NCBI GenBank assembly: GCA_963747345.1
Contig: CAVVFA010000001.1
Span: 310,001-374,000, forward strand
DNA from: GCA-2746795 sp963747345
GTDB lineage: Bacteria > Chloroflexota > Anaerolineae > Promineifilales > Promineifilaceae
DNA: 64,000 nt
Direction: 5' to 3'
Within the stretch, counting starts at the first letter, position 1. The number at the start of each line of letters is the position of its first letter. The position numbers and the translations under genes were made by a program. The notes under the pieces are model-generated. The model did no database searches and was not told the DNA's origin. It saw nothing but the letters and a program-made list of their open reading frames with translations. Below are positions 20,101-31,568 of the stretch, piece by piece.

Positions 20101-20235
20101 ACCATCAACACCTCTATTGACGCAGAATCTGTGCTGCAAACTGCCGCTCGTGAAATCGGCCGGGCGTTAGGCGTGGAAACCTACGTCTATTTGACACCCG
20201 ATGCAACTGTCACAGAGGCAACTGTCACAAAGTAA
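17148..20235 (+). CDS. Sensor S3: 6-TM, multi-GAF protein, one frame break
   Basis: Two frames (17148-19691 and 19675-20235) make one protein of about 1,029 residues. The frames meet in an A-run at about 19680-19687, where IYDTKK should continue into NDLVEYPYIYDDG. Six TM helices lie between residues 44 and 200, followed by a coiled coil. A GAF domain (about 240-395) carries NAYLPRTRSEMSVP. Two degenerate GAF-like modules follow, starting RITRDGWNAY (about 405) and HVTHEAWLTY (about 520). Two more GAF domains follow (about 625-960). The shared tail REQVIREISATI to AREIGRALG closes the protein. No kinase domain is present. The start follows CTGGAG by about ten bases. Confidence 0.85.
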
Positions 20236-20385
20236 AGGTAGAAACTCGTGTTGGCGACAAACAAAATGGAAACAGCACGACGCCTTAAAGGACTCAGCGG
20301 ATATGAATCACAAGAATGACACATCATTTAGGCGCACACATCTGTTCCCCACGGTCCACATGGGGAAAGTTGGAGATAGATTGCG

Positions 20386-22179
20386 ATGATATCCAAAATA
20401 AGAAGCAGTTTCCGCTTACGGCTCACGCTCATGGTTTTGCTTGCCATTATGATTCCGACAGCAGGCGCCTTGTTATACGCTACCGCAGCAGGCGTGCGTG
20501 CTATTGAGGATAATGCCAAAAACGTTTTGTCTACACAAGCAGATTCACTTACCAACAGTGTCGCGTCTTGGGACGCAGGTATCCGTTTAGCTGTGCGCAA
20601 TATAAGCCAACAACCCGTCATCCAAACGATGGATCCCACTCAGCAAAAACCCGCTCTTGAAAGTATGGCGGATATTTACACGGGGATGTATCTCATTTTT
20701 ACTGTCGATGCGGAAGGCAATAATGTGGCTCGCAGTGATGATGGTGAGAATACTTTTTATGGGGACAGGGAATGGTTTAAAGGGTCAATGGCGGGCAACG
20801 AGATTACGCTTCAAACTGTGATTGGCCGCACGACAGGCGAACCCGCGCTTACCTATAGTTCACCTATTCGCAATGCAAATGATGAAATTGTTGGGGCTAC
20901 CTTAGCCGCAACTGACCTGGACATTTTAACAGAAAGTGTGGGCGCTATTCAGATTGGGGAAACGGGGTTTGGTTATTTGGTAGATGAAAACGGTGTTGTT
21001 TTAGCGCATCCAGACCCGGCATTTACTGCTGGTGAACTGGTGAATTTAAGCGATCTACCGCCTGTGGCTCGTGTTTTAAATCGTGAAGCGGGTTACTTCG
21101 AATATACGGATGAAAATGACGTTGTTTGGTTTGCACATTTACAGCCATTGGATAATGGGTGGGGCATTGTGGTACAGCAGGAAAAAACAGAGGCACAGGC
21201 GGCTGTATATCAATTTCTTGTAAGCGCGGTTTTTATCATTATCGCCTTATTGAGTTTGATTGGATTTCTAGTTTGGTTAGCAGCCGGCCGCGTCATCAGC
21301 CCTATTTTTACCCTGACAAATGCCGCAACGGCCGTTGCCAGTGGTAACTTCAATGAAAATGTGGAAATCAAACAGACTGATGAAATTGGTACGTTAGCAG
21401 TTGCCTTCAACAGCATGACGGAACAGTTACGCAGTCTTGTTTTCAATCTTGAACAGCGTGTTGCTGCCCGAATCCGTGATTTGGCTCTGGCAAATGAGAT
21501 TGGTCGTACCGTGTCGGAAATTCGTGATAAAAATCAATTACTAGCTGATGCTGTCAAGATTATTTATGATGAATTTGATTTGTATTTGGCGCAAATTTAT
21601 CTGGTTGACGCAGATCAAGAGACTTTGCTGCTCCATGCGGCTGAAGGGCAAGCCGCTGACCGGTTATTGAGACAGGGTCATTTTCTGGTTGTTAACACGA
21701 CATCTATTAACGGAACGGCCGTTTCCGAAAAACGCACCATTGTGGTATCCAATACCACAGAAGACCCCCTCTTCCGACCCAACCCCTTGCTACCAGACAC
21801 ACGCTCTGAAATGGCAGTTCCCTTGATTGCGCGTAACAAGGTCATTGGTTCATTAGACATCCAAAGCACAACGCCCAATGCCTTTACAGAAGAAAATATA
21901 CTGGCCTTCAGCACTATGGCCGGACAACTGGCGATTGCGCTTGAAAATGCCTCCCTATTCAGTGACAGAGAGAAAACGGCTGCTGAGATAGTCACTATTT
22001 TGTCAGAGACAGAACAGCAAGCCCAACGGTTGACTGCTTTAAATGAAATGGGCGCGGCCTTAGCCGCTACATCCAAGATAGATGAGGTATACCAAATTGT
22101 TAGCGCCACTATTTTGTCACTTGTTGACGGAGATCGCGCTTCTCTGGCGTTAGTAACAAATGCTGGCGACGTCGGCTGA
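20386..22179 (+). CDS. Sensor S4, N-terminal part: dCache, HAMP, GAF
   Basis: The ATG follows GGAGATAGATTGCG. TM1 spans about 11-33. A double-Cache region (about 36-275) has the typical FYGDREWFKGSMAG, ALTYSSPIRNANDEIVGATLAA and GFGYLVDENGVVLAHPDP segments of amino-acid or organic-acid sensing dCache domains. TM2 lies at about 276-300, then HAMP (about 303-355) and GAF1 (about 365-520; NPLLPDTRSEMAVP). GAF2 begins at about 540 and is cut when the frame stops after LALVTNAGDVG. The missing remainder lies in another frame starting at about 22175, so this and the next entry are one gene of about 1,215 residues. An extra G near 22171-22175 explains the break. Confidence 0.86.
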   Translation: MISKIRSSFRLRLTLMVLLAIMIPTAGALLYATAAGVRAIEDNAKNVLSTQADSLTNSVASWDAGIRLAVRNISQQPVIQTMDPTQQKPALESMADIYTGMYLIFTVDAEGNNVARSDDGENTFYGDREWFKGSMAGNEITLQTVIGRTTGEPALTYSSPIRNANDEIVGATLAATDLDILTESVGAIQIGETGFGYLVDENGVVLAHPDPAFTAGELVNLSDLPPVARVLNREAGYFEYTDENDVVWFAHLQPLDNGWGIVVQQEKTEAQAAVYQFLVSAVFIIIALLSLIGFLVWLAAGRVISPIFTLTNAATAVASGNFNENVEIKQTDEIGTLAVAFNSMTEQLRSLVFNLEQRVAARIRDLALANEIGRTVSEIRDKNQLLADAVKIIYDEFDLYLAQIYLVDADQETLLLHAAEGQAADRLLRQGHFLVVNTTSINGTAVSEKRTIVVSNTTEDPLFRPNPLLPDTRSEMAVPLIARNKVIGSLDIQSTTPNAFTEENILAFSTMAGQLAIALENASLFSDREKTAAEIVTILSETEQQAQRLTALNEMGAALAATSKIDEVYQIVSATILSLVDGDRASLALVTNAGDVG

Positions 22180-24031
22180 GGTTTTTGCATTGCAAGGCGA
22201 AGAAGGGACTATGCCCACAGGCACTATCTTACCATTTACGGGAACGGCCATTGGTCTTGCCATAAAAGAAAACCGCATTGTGCAGCTTCCACAAGAAACG
22301 CCCATGTCTACTTATGGTGATTCGCGCCAGCTTGCCCAACAAGGTTTGCAAAGTGTCTTAATTACACCGCTTAATGCTGGTGGGAAGGTCATTGGCACCT
22401 TGAATATTGGCAGTCTTCAATCCTATGCCTTTTCTAATGCCAATATCAACTTTATTCAGCAAATTGCCACGCTCTTGACGACCACCATCGATAGTATGCT
22501 TCTGGTTGATCGCGTGCAAAATTTGGCATCCATTGTGGAAAGCCATCCTGATGCCATTGGTACGGGTGACATGACTGGACGAGCGATCTACATCAATCCG
22601 GCCGGACGAGTCCTATTTGGTTTGCTAGAAGATGAAGATGTCACCCTGATGGAGATCAAAGATTTCTACATTCAAGAAGATGCAGAACGATTCCAACAGG
22701 AAGGTATTCCAGCCGCATTAGCTATGGGTTCGTGGTCAGCAGAAGCACACATACGAAAAACAGACGGGTTGATAATCCCGGTGGAGCAAACGCTTGCTGT
22801 CATATATGACAATAAAAAACAGCCTGTCGGTATTAGCATCACGCTGCGTGATATTACAAATCGTCTGGAAGCGGCAGAGGCTCAACGCCGCTTGTCTGCA
22901 CAGCTTGAAGAGCGTCTCCTCCAGGTTAATGCCATGCAACGCGTGATGACGCATGAAGGCTGGTCGGCGTTCTTGACGGCAGAAAACCGAATGGTACAAG
23001 GGTTTAAGTTTGATAATGAACAAATCGGTCTGATTTCAACGCGAGATATACAGCAAAATGCAGCACTGCCCCGTATCATCCAGTTAGCAGGGGAAGACAG
23101 TCTGCCTGTTGACTTTAGCACCATGGCTGTGCCCGTTCAAGTTCGTGGTGAAACGATTGGGGTTATTGGGGTACGTAATTCTGATGGACACCCACTCACG
23201 GATGAACAAACGACGATTCTCAATGCGATGACGCAGCAAGTGGGGGGGGCATTGGAACGCGCCCGTTTATTTGAAGAAATGGAAATGGCACGTGAACAAA
23301 TGAATTCGCTTTACGTTGGTAGCGAGCGTGTCATTCGTGCTCAATCTGTTGCTGACGTGTTGGTCGCCTTGATTGAATCAACCAGACTGAAGCGCATGGA
23401 TACGGCTAATTTCTTGTTCTTTAATCGGTCTTGGGGCAAGACAGCCCCAGAAACAATGATGACTGCCGCCGTGTGGGAAAGAATAAGCGGGTTTACCCCT
23501 GAAGAAGTTGGAGCGGTCTATAAAATCGAACATTTCCCCAGCCTGCTCAACATTAACAAAGACGAACCTACCATATTTTATGATGTGGCCACGGATGAAC
23601 GGGCTGGGCCAGATGCAAAACTACTGGCCGAACGTTTAGGCGTAAAATGTGTCATGTATTTCCCCTTAATTGTCGGTGATCAATGGGTCGGTTTGCTCTC
23701 TACCAGAGCAAAAGAGGCTATCAAGCTTTCTGATGATGATCTTAAGCAAATTGTTGGGCTTGTGGGGCAGGCAGCAACGGCCAGCCAAACACAGCAATTG
23801 TTTATGCAAGCGCAGTCCCGTGTGCGCCGTGAACAACTGCTGCGTGAGGTGTCTACAAAGGTTTATGCTGCGCCTGATGCCGAATCTATTTTGAAAACGG
23901 CCGTTAAAGAAGTCAATCGTATCATGGGGATAGACTCCTTTGTCTACCTGGATGACCAATCCCCTAAATTAGCGCAACCAACCAACGGAACCCCCCTGGA
24001 AACAGCAGAAACAACAGGCCAGGAAGGATAG
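22160..24031 (+). CDS. Sensor S4, C-terminal part: GAF, PAS, GAFs, shared tail
   Basis: The real sequence resumes at AEVFALQGEEGTMPTG, completing GAF2 of the preceding entry; the first residues of this frame (MLATS) are not native. Then come a PAS domain (SIVESHPDAIGTGDMTGR to SITLRDITNRLEAAEAQ), a degenerate GAF-like module starting VMTHEGWSAF, and a distinct GAF variant. That variant begins LYVGSERVIRAQSVADVLVA and carries FFNRSWGKTAPE. The protein ends with the shared tail REQLLREVSTKV to VKEVNRIMG. No kinase domain is present. S5 starts 3 bp after the stop, so the genes are probably translationally coupled. Confidence 0.86.
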   Translation: MLATSAEVFALQGEEGTMPTGTILPFTGTAIGLAIKENRIVQLPQETPMSTYGDSRQLAQQGLQSVLITPLNAGGKVIGTLNIGSLQSYAFSNANINFIQQIATLLTTTIDSMLLVDRVQNLASIVESHPDAIGTGDMTGRAIYINPAGRVLFGLLEDEDVTLMEIKDFYIQEDAERFQQEGIPAALAMGSWSAEAHIRKTDGLIIPVEQTLAVIYDNKKQPVGISITLRDITNRLEAAEAQRRLSAQLEERLLQVNAMQRVMTHEGWSAFLTAENRMVQGFKFDNEQIGLISTRDIQQNAALPRIIQLAGEDSLPVDFSTMAVPVQVRGETIGVIGVRNSDGHPLTDEQTTILNAMTQQVGGALERARLFEEMEMAREQMNSLYVGSERVIRAQSVADVLVALIESTRLKRMDTANFLFFNRSWGKTAPETMMTAAVWERISGFTPEEVGAVYKIEHFPSLLNINKDEPTIFYDVATDERAGPDAKLLAERLGVKCVMYFPLIVGDQWVGLLSTRAKEAIKLSDDDLKQIVGLVGQAATASQTQQLFMQAQSRVRREQLLREVSTKVYAAPDAESILKTAVKEVNRIMGIDSFVYLDDQSPKLAQPTNGTPLETAETTGQEG

Positions 24032-24034
24032 ACC

Positions 24035-27000
24035 ATGTCAAAGATTAAACAATGGCTAACCCCCCCCCACTTTGAGGATGAGAATGAGAATAGAACAGCA
24101 GCCTTCTTACATTATTTACTGCTCTCTACCATCTTCCTTTTAAGTATTTTGCTAATTGCCCAGGCTGCTTCTGGTCTTATCACTTGGCAATCAAATGCGG
24201 TTCGGGTTTTGGGTACATTTATACTCATTTTAATTGGCCTGGAAGTTGCTGTTCAACAAGGGTATGTTGACCTACGCTAGTTATATTTTTGTCATCAGCG
24301 GGTTTGTTGCTGTCAACTTTCTAGCCTGGAATGCGACGGGAGTTAATGACACTGGTTTTTTGGCGAATATTGTCATTATTCTTATAGCAGGTCTACTACT
24401 TGGCTGGCGCATGGCTGTTGTCTTTTCTTTGTTAACAGTTTTATTTGGATGGGTAATGGCTTTGGTCAAACTGTGGGCATCATCACCTTTAATTACAGTT
24501 CAGCCTATAACATTGCATTAGACTCAACAATCATATTTGCTTTAACAGCCATTATCTTGGGCATTACAATTGGCTCCCTGGAGAATTCAGTTAAACGAGT
24601 AAAAAACAGTGAAGAATCATTAGCATCTACCAATGAGGAATTGCGGAAAGCGCAAGAACAGCTAGAAATGCGTGTGGCTGAGCAAACACGAGACCTTTCT
24701 TTAGCAGCGGAACTCGGCCAGGATATTTCCCAGATGCGTGATTTTGATGAATTGCTGACAACGGCCGTTGAACGCATCCGCTCCCGCTTTGACCTCTATT
24801 ACGCCCAAATCTACCTGACCAATGAAGACAATACCCTGCTGGAATTGAGTGCCGGTACAGGCATGGTTGGTGAAGCGCTATTAAAAAGAGGTCACCAACT
24901 ACCGCTTGATAACAGATCTATCAATGGTCGAGCGGCAGCAGAAAAACACCCCATCATTGTTGCCGATACCGCCCGATCGCCCATCTTCCGTCCCAATCCA
25001 TCTTTGCCTTACACCCGTTCTGAAATGGCAATCCCGTTGATTGTTGGTGACAGAGTGCTGGGTGTTATCGACTTACAAAGCACCACTCCAGGCGGTCTGA
25101 ATGAAAGTAATCTGTCTGCTTTTGAAACGTTAGCTGGGCAACTTGCCATCACTCTTGAAAACATACTGTTGTTCAAAGCACAAACCCAACTCACCCAAGA
25201 ATTACAAGAAAAAACGGCGCAGTTTGAAGAAAATTCAAACTTCCTCGATGCCGTTATCGAAAACCTGCCCACCCGGCTTTTTGTTAAAGATGCCAAAGAT
25301 TTAAGTTACCTGCGCTGGAATAAAGCAGGCGCCGAATTACTGGGCATACCGACTGATGACGCCATCGGCAAAACAGATTTAGACCTTTTCCCCGAAATGA
25401 GCCAATTCTATATGCAAGCAGATAGAGAAATCATAAGAAAGGGTGTCTTGGTCGACATCCCGGAAGAGTCCGTTCCATCAACCACAGGCCCACGCATCCT
25501 GCATACCATCCATGTTCCCCTTCTTGATGAAGAGGGCAACCCCCAATTCTTACTTGGTATTTCCCAAGATATTTCAGAACAAAAAGAAGCTGAACGTCTG
25601 TTAAGTGAACGTGTGAAAGAGCTAAATTTGCTCAACGAAATTGGGATCAAAGCGGATGAACAGCCCTCTTTAGATGAGTTCCTGACTTATATCGCCAACA
25701 GAATTCCATCAGGTATGCAATATGCAGAGCTATGCAAGGTCGCTATTACATTAGGTGATCGAGTCTATGGTGCGCCACAAGCCGTTACCCTGCCCAGCCA
25801 AATTGTAGAAGGGCTGCGCCTTGACGGTGAACAGATAGGACGCATTTACATTGCCTATACAGAAAAACAAGCCTTCATCAATGAAGAAAGTGCCCTCATC
25901 GGCAGCATTGGCCGCCGCGTAACCGACTACATCGCTAATCGTCGGCTGCTAGATCGGGTGCAGGCCACGGTAGAGGGGCTGCAAACGGTAGCTGACATCA
26001 GTACGGCTATCACCAGTCAGCAAGATACCTATCAGTTGCTGCAAAACGTGGTTGATCTCACCCAAACGCGGTTTAAGTTTTATCATGCCCACATCTATTT
26101 GTATGACGAGCTGAGCGATGCCCTGGTACTTTCTGCGGGTGCTGGTGAAATTGGGCGGCAAATGGTGGGTGAATCCCGACAGATTCCCTTGTCTGCACCA
26201 CGGTCATTGGTGGCACGTGCAGCGAGAGAACGACAAGGGCTTGTCGTCGCCAATGTGAAAGCAGATCCCGGTTTCTTGCCCCACCCACTTTTGCCAGATA
26301 CGCGCTCAGAAATGGCAGTACCGCTGACGGTCGGTGACCAGTTGATTGGGGTTATGGATATTCAATCATCAGAAGTAAATGGCTTTACCCCAGAGGATGT
26401 CAATATCCAAACGACGTTGGCTTCTCAAATTGCGGTAGCACTGCAAAATGCTGAACAATATGAACAAACGCAGGCCGCTCTGGATGAAGTGAATGCGTTG
26501 CAACGTGCCTTAACTCGTGAAGGGTGGCAAGCCTACATAACGGCCGTTAACCGTCCCACACAAGGTTACCAAACCACACACAATGAAGTTCAACCCATTC
26601 TCAGAGCGGATACCACACCTGCAATTGGCAGTGCTGAGAATAACAATATCGCCTACCCCTTGTCTGTACGCGGCACAGCTATCGGTCAAATAGGCGTCAA
26701 TACAGGGGGCAAGCAGCTATCCGAGGACGATCTGATACTCCTAGAAGCTATTTCCGGTCAGGTTGCTGAAGCTTTGGAACGTGCCCGCCTCTTTGAAGAA
26801 ACAGAAATAGCCCGCAGTCAAACAGAAGACCTCTTCTCCGGCAGCGAGAAAGTGGTACAAGCCACAACATTGGATGAAATCTTACAAGCGCTCATTCAGG
26901 CTACAGCGCTTAAAAACATGGAACGCGCCAGCATTATGTTCTTTGACCGACCCTGGCAAACAACGCCGCCTGAGATGATGATCGTAGGCGCAACCTGGCG

Positions 27001-27553
27001 TAAAGACAACGAACCTGCCTTGGTGCCTGCGGGTACAACGTTCCCCTTAGCTCTCCATCCCACGGCACATCTGTTAGACCGAGAACGGCCGTTTATTATC
27101 ACAGATATAGAAACCGATACGCGCATGGATGAAAACACGCGTGCCTTTTTGATGAAAGGGCTAGACATGCGCAGCGCTATTCTTTTACCGCTCGTAGTGG
27201 GTAATCAATGGCTAGGCTTTGTTATGAGCTTGTCAACAGAAATCTACACCTTTAGTGAAAATGAAATCCGGCAAATCACCAGCCTCACGGGACAGGCCGC
27301 CACCGTAGCCCAGTCTCAACGTTTATATCAAACTGCCCAGGCACAAGCACGACATGAACAAATTCTGCGTGAAGTGTCTGCAAAAGTATCAGCAGCCGTA
27401 GATGCCGAGTCTGTGTTACAAACCGCTACCCGTGAAATCGGGCTGGCTTTAGGTCTTGAAACCTTTATTTATTTGAAAGATCCCAAAAAACGGGAAACCG
27501 CTGAACTGTCTGAAAATGAAGAATCGGCAGCAAATCAGGTGGTGACAAAATGA
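24035..27553 (+). CDS. Sensor S5: multi-TM, GAF/PAS protein, two compensating frame breaks
   Basis: Three frames (24035-24280, 24234-24521, 24449-27553) give one protein of about 1,172 residues. The first break is at a GGG run near 24259-24261; the second, near 24465-24485, restores the frame. The N-terminus (KIKQWLTPPHFEDENENRTA) and five to six TM helices are paralogous to S6. Then come a coiled coil, GAF (NPSLPYTRSEMAIP), PAS (VIENLPTRLFVKDAKDL to LGISQDISEQKEAE), a short degenerate GAF, GAF (HPLLPDTRSEMAVP), an REGW module (LTREGWQAYI), and the FFDRPWQ-type GAF. The shared tail REQILREVSAKV to TREIGLALGLE closes it. No kinase domain is present. The stop overlaps the S6 start (ATGA). Confidence 0.85.
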
Positions 27554-30500
27554 TGACTCGAATTAAACAATGGCTAGCCCCTCCTGTTTTTGAGGATGAC
27601 AAAGATAACCGCACAGCCTACTTGCTGAATATCATCAGTATCTCGTATGTAAGTGTACTCATTATCCTGATCTTGTTAGGCATGTTGCAAACTGGCATTT
27701 CCACTATCAACTCAGAAACCTATACTGAAGTGTTGAGACGATCCTTGCCAATTATAGTGGCTTTTATTGCGGCTCAAGTCTTGATGCGCCGAGGCAATTT
27801 ACAGCAAGCCTCCTATGCTTTTGTCGTTATTTTTTGGGTGTCAACTGCCTGGGATATTCCCACAAATGGGAGTATGCAATCCCCCGCTTTTGGCAACTTT
27901 ATCTTAATCTTGCTTATAGCTGGCTTGTTAATTGGCAGGCGTGGCGCCATGTTAATAACTGTTTTAAGTGCTGCTTTTATTGTGCTGCTGCTTATCCTGG
28001 AAAGCCAAGGCATTTTCATCCCTGTGGAAGTACCAAATAATGAGCGATTTGTTTCTGTTACACTCAATTTAGTTTTGTCTGCTATTTATCTCTCTTTGTA
28101 TGTGCGCAGCTTGGATGAGGCGTTAGATTCTGCTCAAACAGCAAACGAACAGTTAGAAGAAGCCAAAGACACGCTAGAAACCCGCGTGGTTGAACGAACC
28201 CAAAACTTAAATCTTGCGGCTGATATTGGTCGTCTCGTGGCACAGGCAAGTGCTGTTAATGATATCTTGAATGAGGCCACCACTTCTATTAAGGATCTGT
28301 TTCATTTATACCAAGTACAAATTTACCTCGCCGATAACAATAGAGAAAACTTGATACTGCGGTCTAGTGATGGTTATGCTGGCTTCCGCTTGTTGGAAAC
28401 GGGTCACCAACTGCCCATCGATGATCAGTCACTCAATGGCACGGCCGCGTACACCAAGCAAGCTGTTATTGTGGCAAACACGCAAGAAAGCAGTCAATTC
28501 CGCCCTCACCCCTTACTACCAGATACCCGTTCAGAAATGGTTGTGCCGCTAATGGTAGATGAAGACGTGTTAGGTGTGATTGATCTTCAGAGTACAGAGG
28601 TTGATTTTCTCACGGAAGATGTTTTACCAGCATTCAACGTCATAGCGGGCCAGTTAGCTATTGCTATTTTGAATGCTCGCCAATACCGAGCCGCGCAAGA
28701 AAATCAACGGCTCATGCGCACTATCATTGACTCGACCCCTGACTGGATCATCGTTAAAAGCAGAGAAAACCGTTATGTTTTGGTCAATCAGGCATTCTCT
28801 GACTATATCGGTATTCCCGTTGAGGGCATGACGGGGAAAGACGACATTGAAATTGGTTTCAACGAAGAACTAGTCAAAGGTAATCCAGAAAAAGGGATTC
28901 CTGGTTTCTGGCCTGAAGATCAACAGGTGATGGACAGCGGCGAGATTTTCCAAAAGGATGACAAGTTAGAAGACTTTGATCAAGTTCGCTATAACAGCAC
29001 AGTTAAGACACCGATCAGAAATGAAGACGGAGAGGTTTCTGGACTGGTTATTTTCGTTCATGATATTACCCCGCGAAAGGTAGCCGAAAACTTTGTTGCT
29101 AAACGTGCTGAAGAATTGCAAGTAGTGGCTGAACTATCAACGGCCGTTGCCGCCGCATCTGATCCACAACAACTTCTGCAAGAGATTGTTAACCTGACGA
29201 AAGAGCGTTTCAATCTATACCATGCCCATATCTATCTGCTAGACGAAACTGGTAAAAATCTGGTGCTGGCTGCGGGTGCTGGCGATGCCGGTAAAATCAT
29301 GGTGGCAGAAGGGCGCTCTATCTCCTTAAATCAGGAAAAATCATTGGTAGCGCGTGCAGCTCGTACAAAAGAGGGCGTTATCGTGAACAACGTCATGATG
29401 GATCCTGGTTTTCTACCAAACCCACTGCTGTTCGATACACGCTCTGAAATGGCCGTACCCATGATCGTCGGGGATCGAGTGCTAGGTGTACTTGATGTGC
29501 AAGCAAATGTAATAAATCGCTTTACGAGTCAGGACACTCAGATTCAAACGACGCTGGCCGCACAAACGGCCGTTGCGCTACAAAACGCCCGTCAATACGA
29601 TGAGCTACAACGTTCGCAGGGATCCATACGTGAACGTGAAAGTTTACTGCGCACAATCATCGACTCTACTCCAGACTGGATTTTTGTGAAGGACTCAAAC
29701 CATCGTTATCTAATGGTCAATCAAGGATATGCTGATTCTCTTCACATGAGTCCAGATGATTTCATCGATAAAAATGACCTGGATATTGGATTTCCTGAAG
29801 ATATTGTCAAGGGAAATCCAGAAAAAGGAATTCGCGGTTTCTGGACTGACGATCGCGAGATAATGGAGCGGGGTGAATTAACAGTTATTGAAGTGGAGCC
29901 AGCAGTCATAGACGGCGCAGAACGCTTCCTCAATACCATCAAGGCTCCCCTAAAAGATGGCACAGGCCATGTTACTGGCATCGTCGGCTTTGTGCATGAC
30001 ATCACCGATCGCATCCGCTCTGAAGAACTTATTCGTGAGCGCGAGCTCTTATTACGCACTATCATTGATACCTCACCCGACCAAATTATTGTAAAAAGCA
30101 GAGAGAATCGGTTTTTACTGGTGAATCAAGCCTTTGCAAATAAAGCGGGGCTGCCTGTCAATGAAATAATCGGCAAAAATGATATTGAAATTGGGGATGA
30201 TGAAGAGCTAGTCAAAGGCAACCCGGGAAAAGGGATTATTGGTTACTGGCCTGAAGATCAAGCTATCATGATGAGTGGGCAATCCACCATTCTCGAGAAT
30301 GTTAGTGAAGAGGGTTTCTCTCACAAGGTCACTAAAACGCCCCTCAAAGATAAAGAGGGGCAGGTCATTGGTCTTGTGGTTTTCATCCAAGATATCACCT
30401 CGCAAAAAATGTCTGAAATAGAACAGCGAAAGTTAACACAAGCACTTGAGGAGCAATTGACCCAAGTCAACGCGCTGCAACGCGCCATGACCCGAGAAGG

Positions 30501-31525
30501 CTGGACGGCTTTCTTAAGCAGTAAAGCGCGAGAAGCCACAGGATTTGCCTATTCTTCTTCTAACGAAACATTGCAAGCTTTTAGTGATAACAACATAGCT
30601 GATGCTTTAGGCAATATCCCCGTCAACCTCAATGAGGTTAATGAAATCTCTTATAATCCCATGCAAACGGCCGTTACCATGCCATTGCAGGTTCAAGGCG
30701 AATCAATAGGTGTTATCGGGGCACGAAGCGCTAATGGTGCTCCTTTAACCGCAGAACAACAAGCTTTGTTACCCACCCTCACCCAACAGGTAGCAGCATC
30801 CTTAGAACGTGCGCGCCTTTTCGAAGAAACAGAGATCGCCCGCAGCCAGACAGAAGCCCTATTTACGGGCAGTGAAAATGTAGTACGCTCTACCTCCATG
30901 GACAGCATATTAAGCGGCGCTGGTTGAGGCCACTGCCCTTAAAAACATGGATCGCGCCACCCTGCTATTTTTCAATCGAGCCTGGCAAGACACAGCACCA
31001 GAATCGTCCATTGTGGTCGCCACCTGGCAAAACAAAAACCAGAAGCAATTAGTACCTGTTGGCACCACCTATTCCCACGACACCTATCCGCTCTCCCAAT
31101 TCCTGCGCAAAGACGCTCCCTCTATCATTGAAGATTTCACCACCTTCCCGGACCTGAATGAGAATTCGCGGCGACTGTTTGTAGAGGGACTGGGATTACG
31201 CACCGCCATCAGCGTGCCTCTGGTCGTGGGCGAGCAGTGGCTTGGCTTTGTGATGGGCCTTTCCGCAACCGTCCAACGCATCAATGAAAGCGAACTGCGC
31301 CAAATCATCAGTCTCACCAGTCAGGCGGCCACCGTGGCGCAGTCGCAGCGGTTGTACCAAGAGGCAGCCTCCAGAGCCGAACGCGAACAAATTTTACGCC
31401 GGGTCTCTGACCGCGTTTATGCTGCCCCCGATGCAGAAACGGTGCTGCGCACTGCCGCCCGCGAAATTGGGCAGGCACTTGGCCTGGAAACTTTCATCTA
31501 TTTAGAAGATCCTACAAATAACTGA
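27550..31525 (+). CDS. Sensor S6: multi-TM, GAF, triple-PAS protein, one frame break
   Basis: The frame 27550-30927 continues in the frame ending at 31525. An extra G near 30913-30918 separates SILS from ALVEATALKNMDRA. The joined protein has about 1,325 residues. Six TM helices span about 24-200. GAF (HPLLPDTRSEMVVP), PAS1 (DSTPDWIIVKSRENRYVL), GAF (NPLLFDTRSEMAVP), PAS2 (DSTPDWIFVKDSNHRYLM), PAS3 (TSPDQIIVKSRENRFLL), an REGW module and the FFNRAWQ-type GAF follow. The shared tail is REQILRRVSDRV to AREIGQALGLE. PAS1 and its neighbouring GAF are strongly similar, also at DNA level, to a PAS-GAF pair in S8. The three PAS domains are sequence relatives, indicating internal duplication. No kinase domain. 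Confidence 0.86.
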
Positions 31526-31568
31526 TATTTGCGACATATCAGAGTAATTTCATAAACAGGACATGCTT

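Noticed and set aside
22160..24031. The second S4 frame as an independent gene with its own start
   Set aside because: Its first codons overlap the previous frame, and the GAF domain runs across the junction, so it is the second half of a broken gene.
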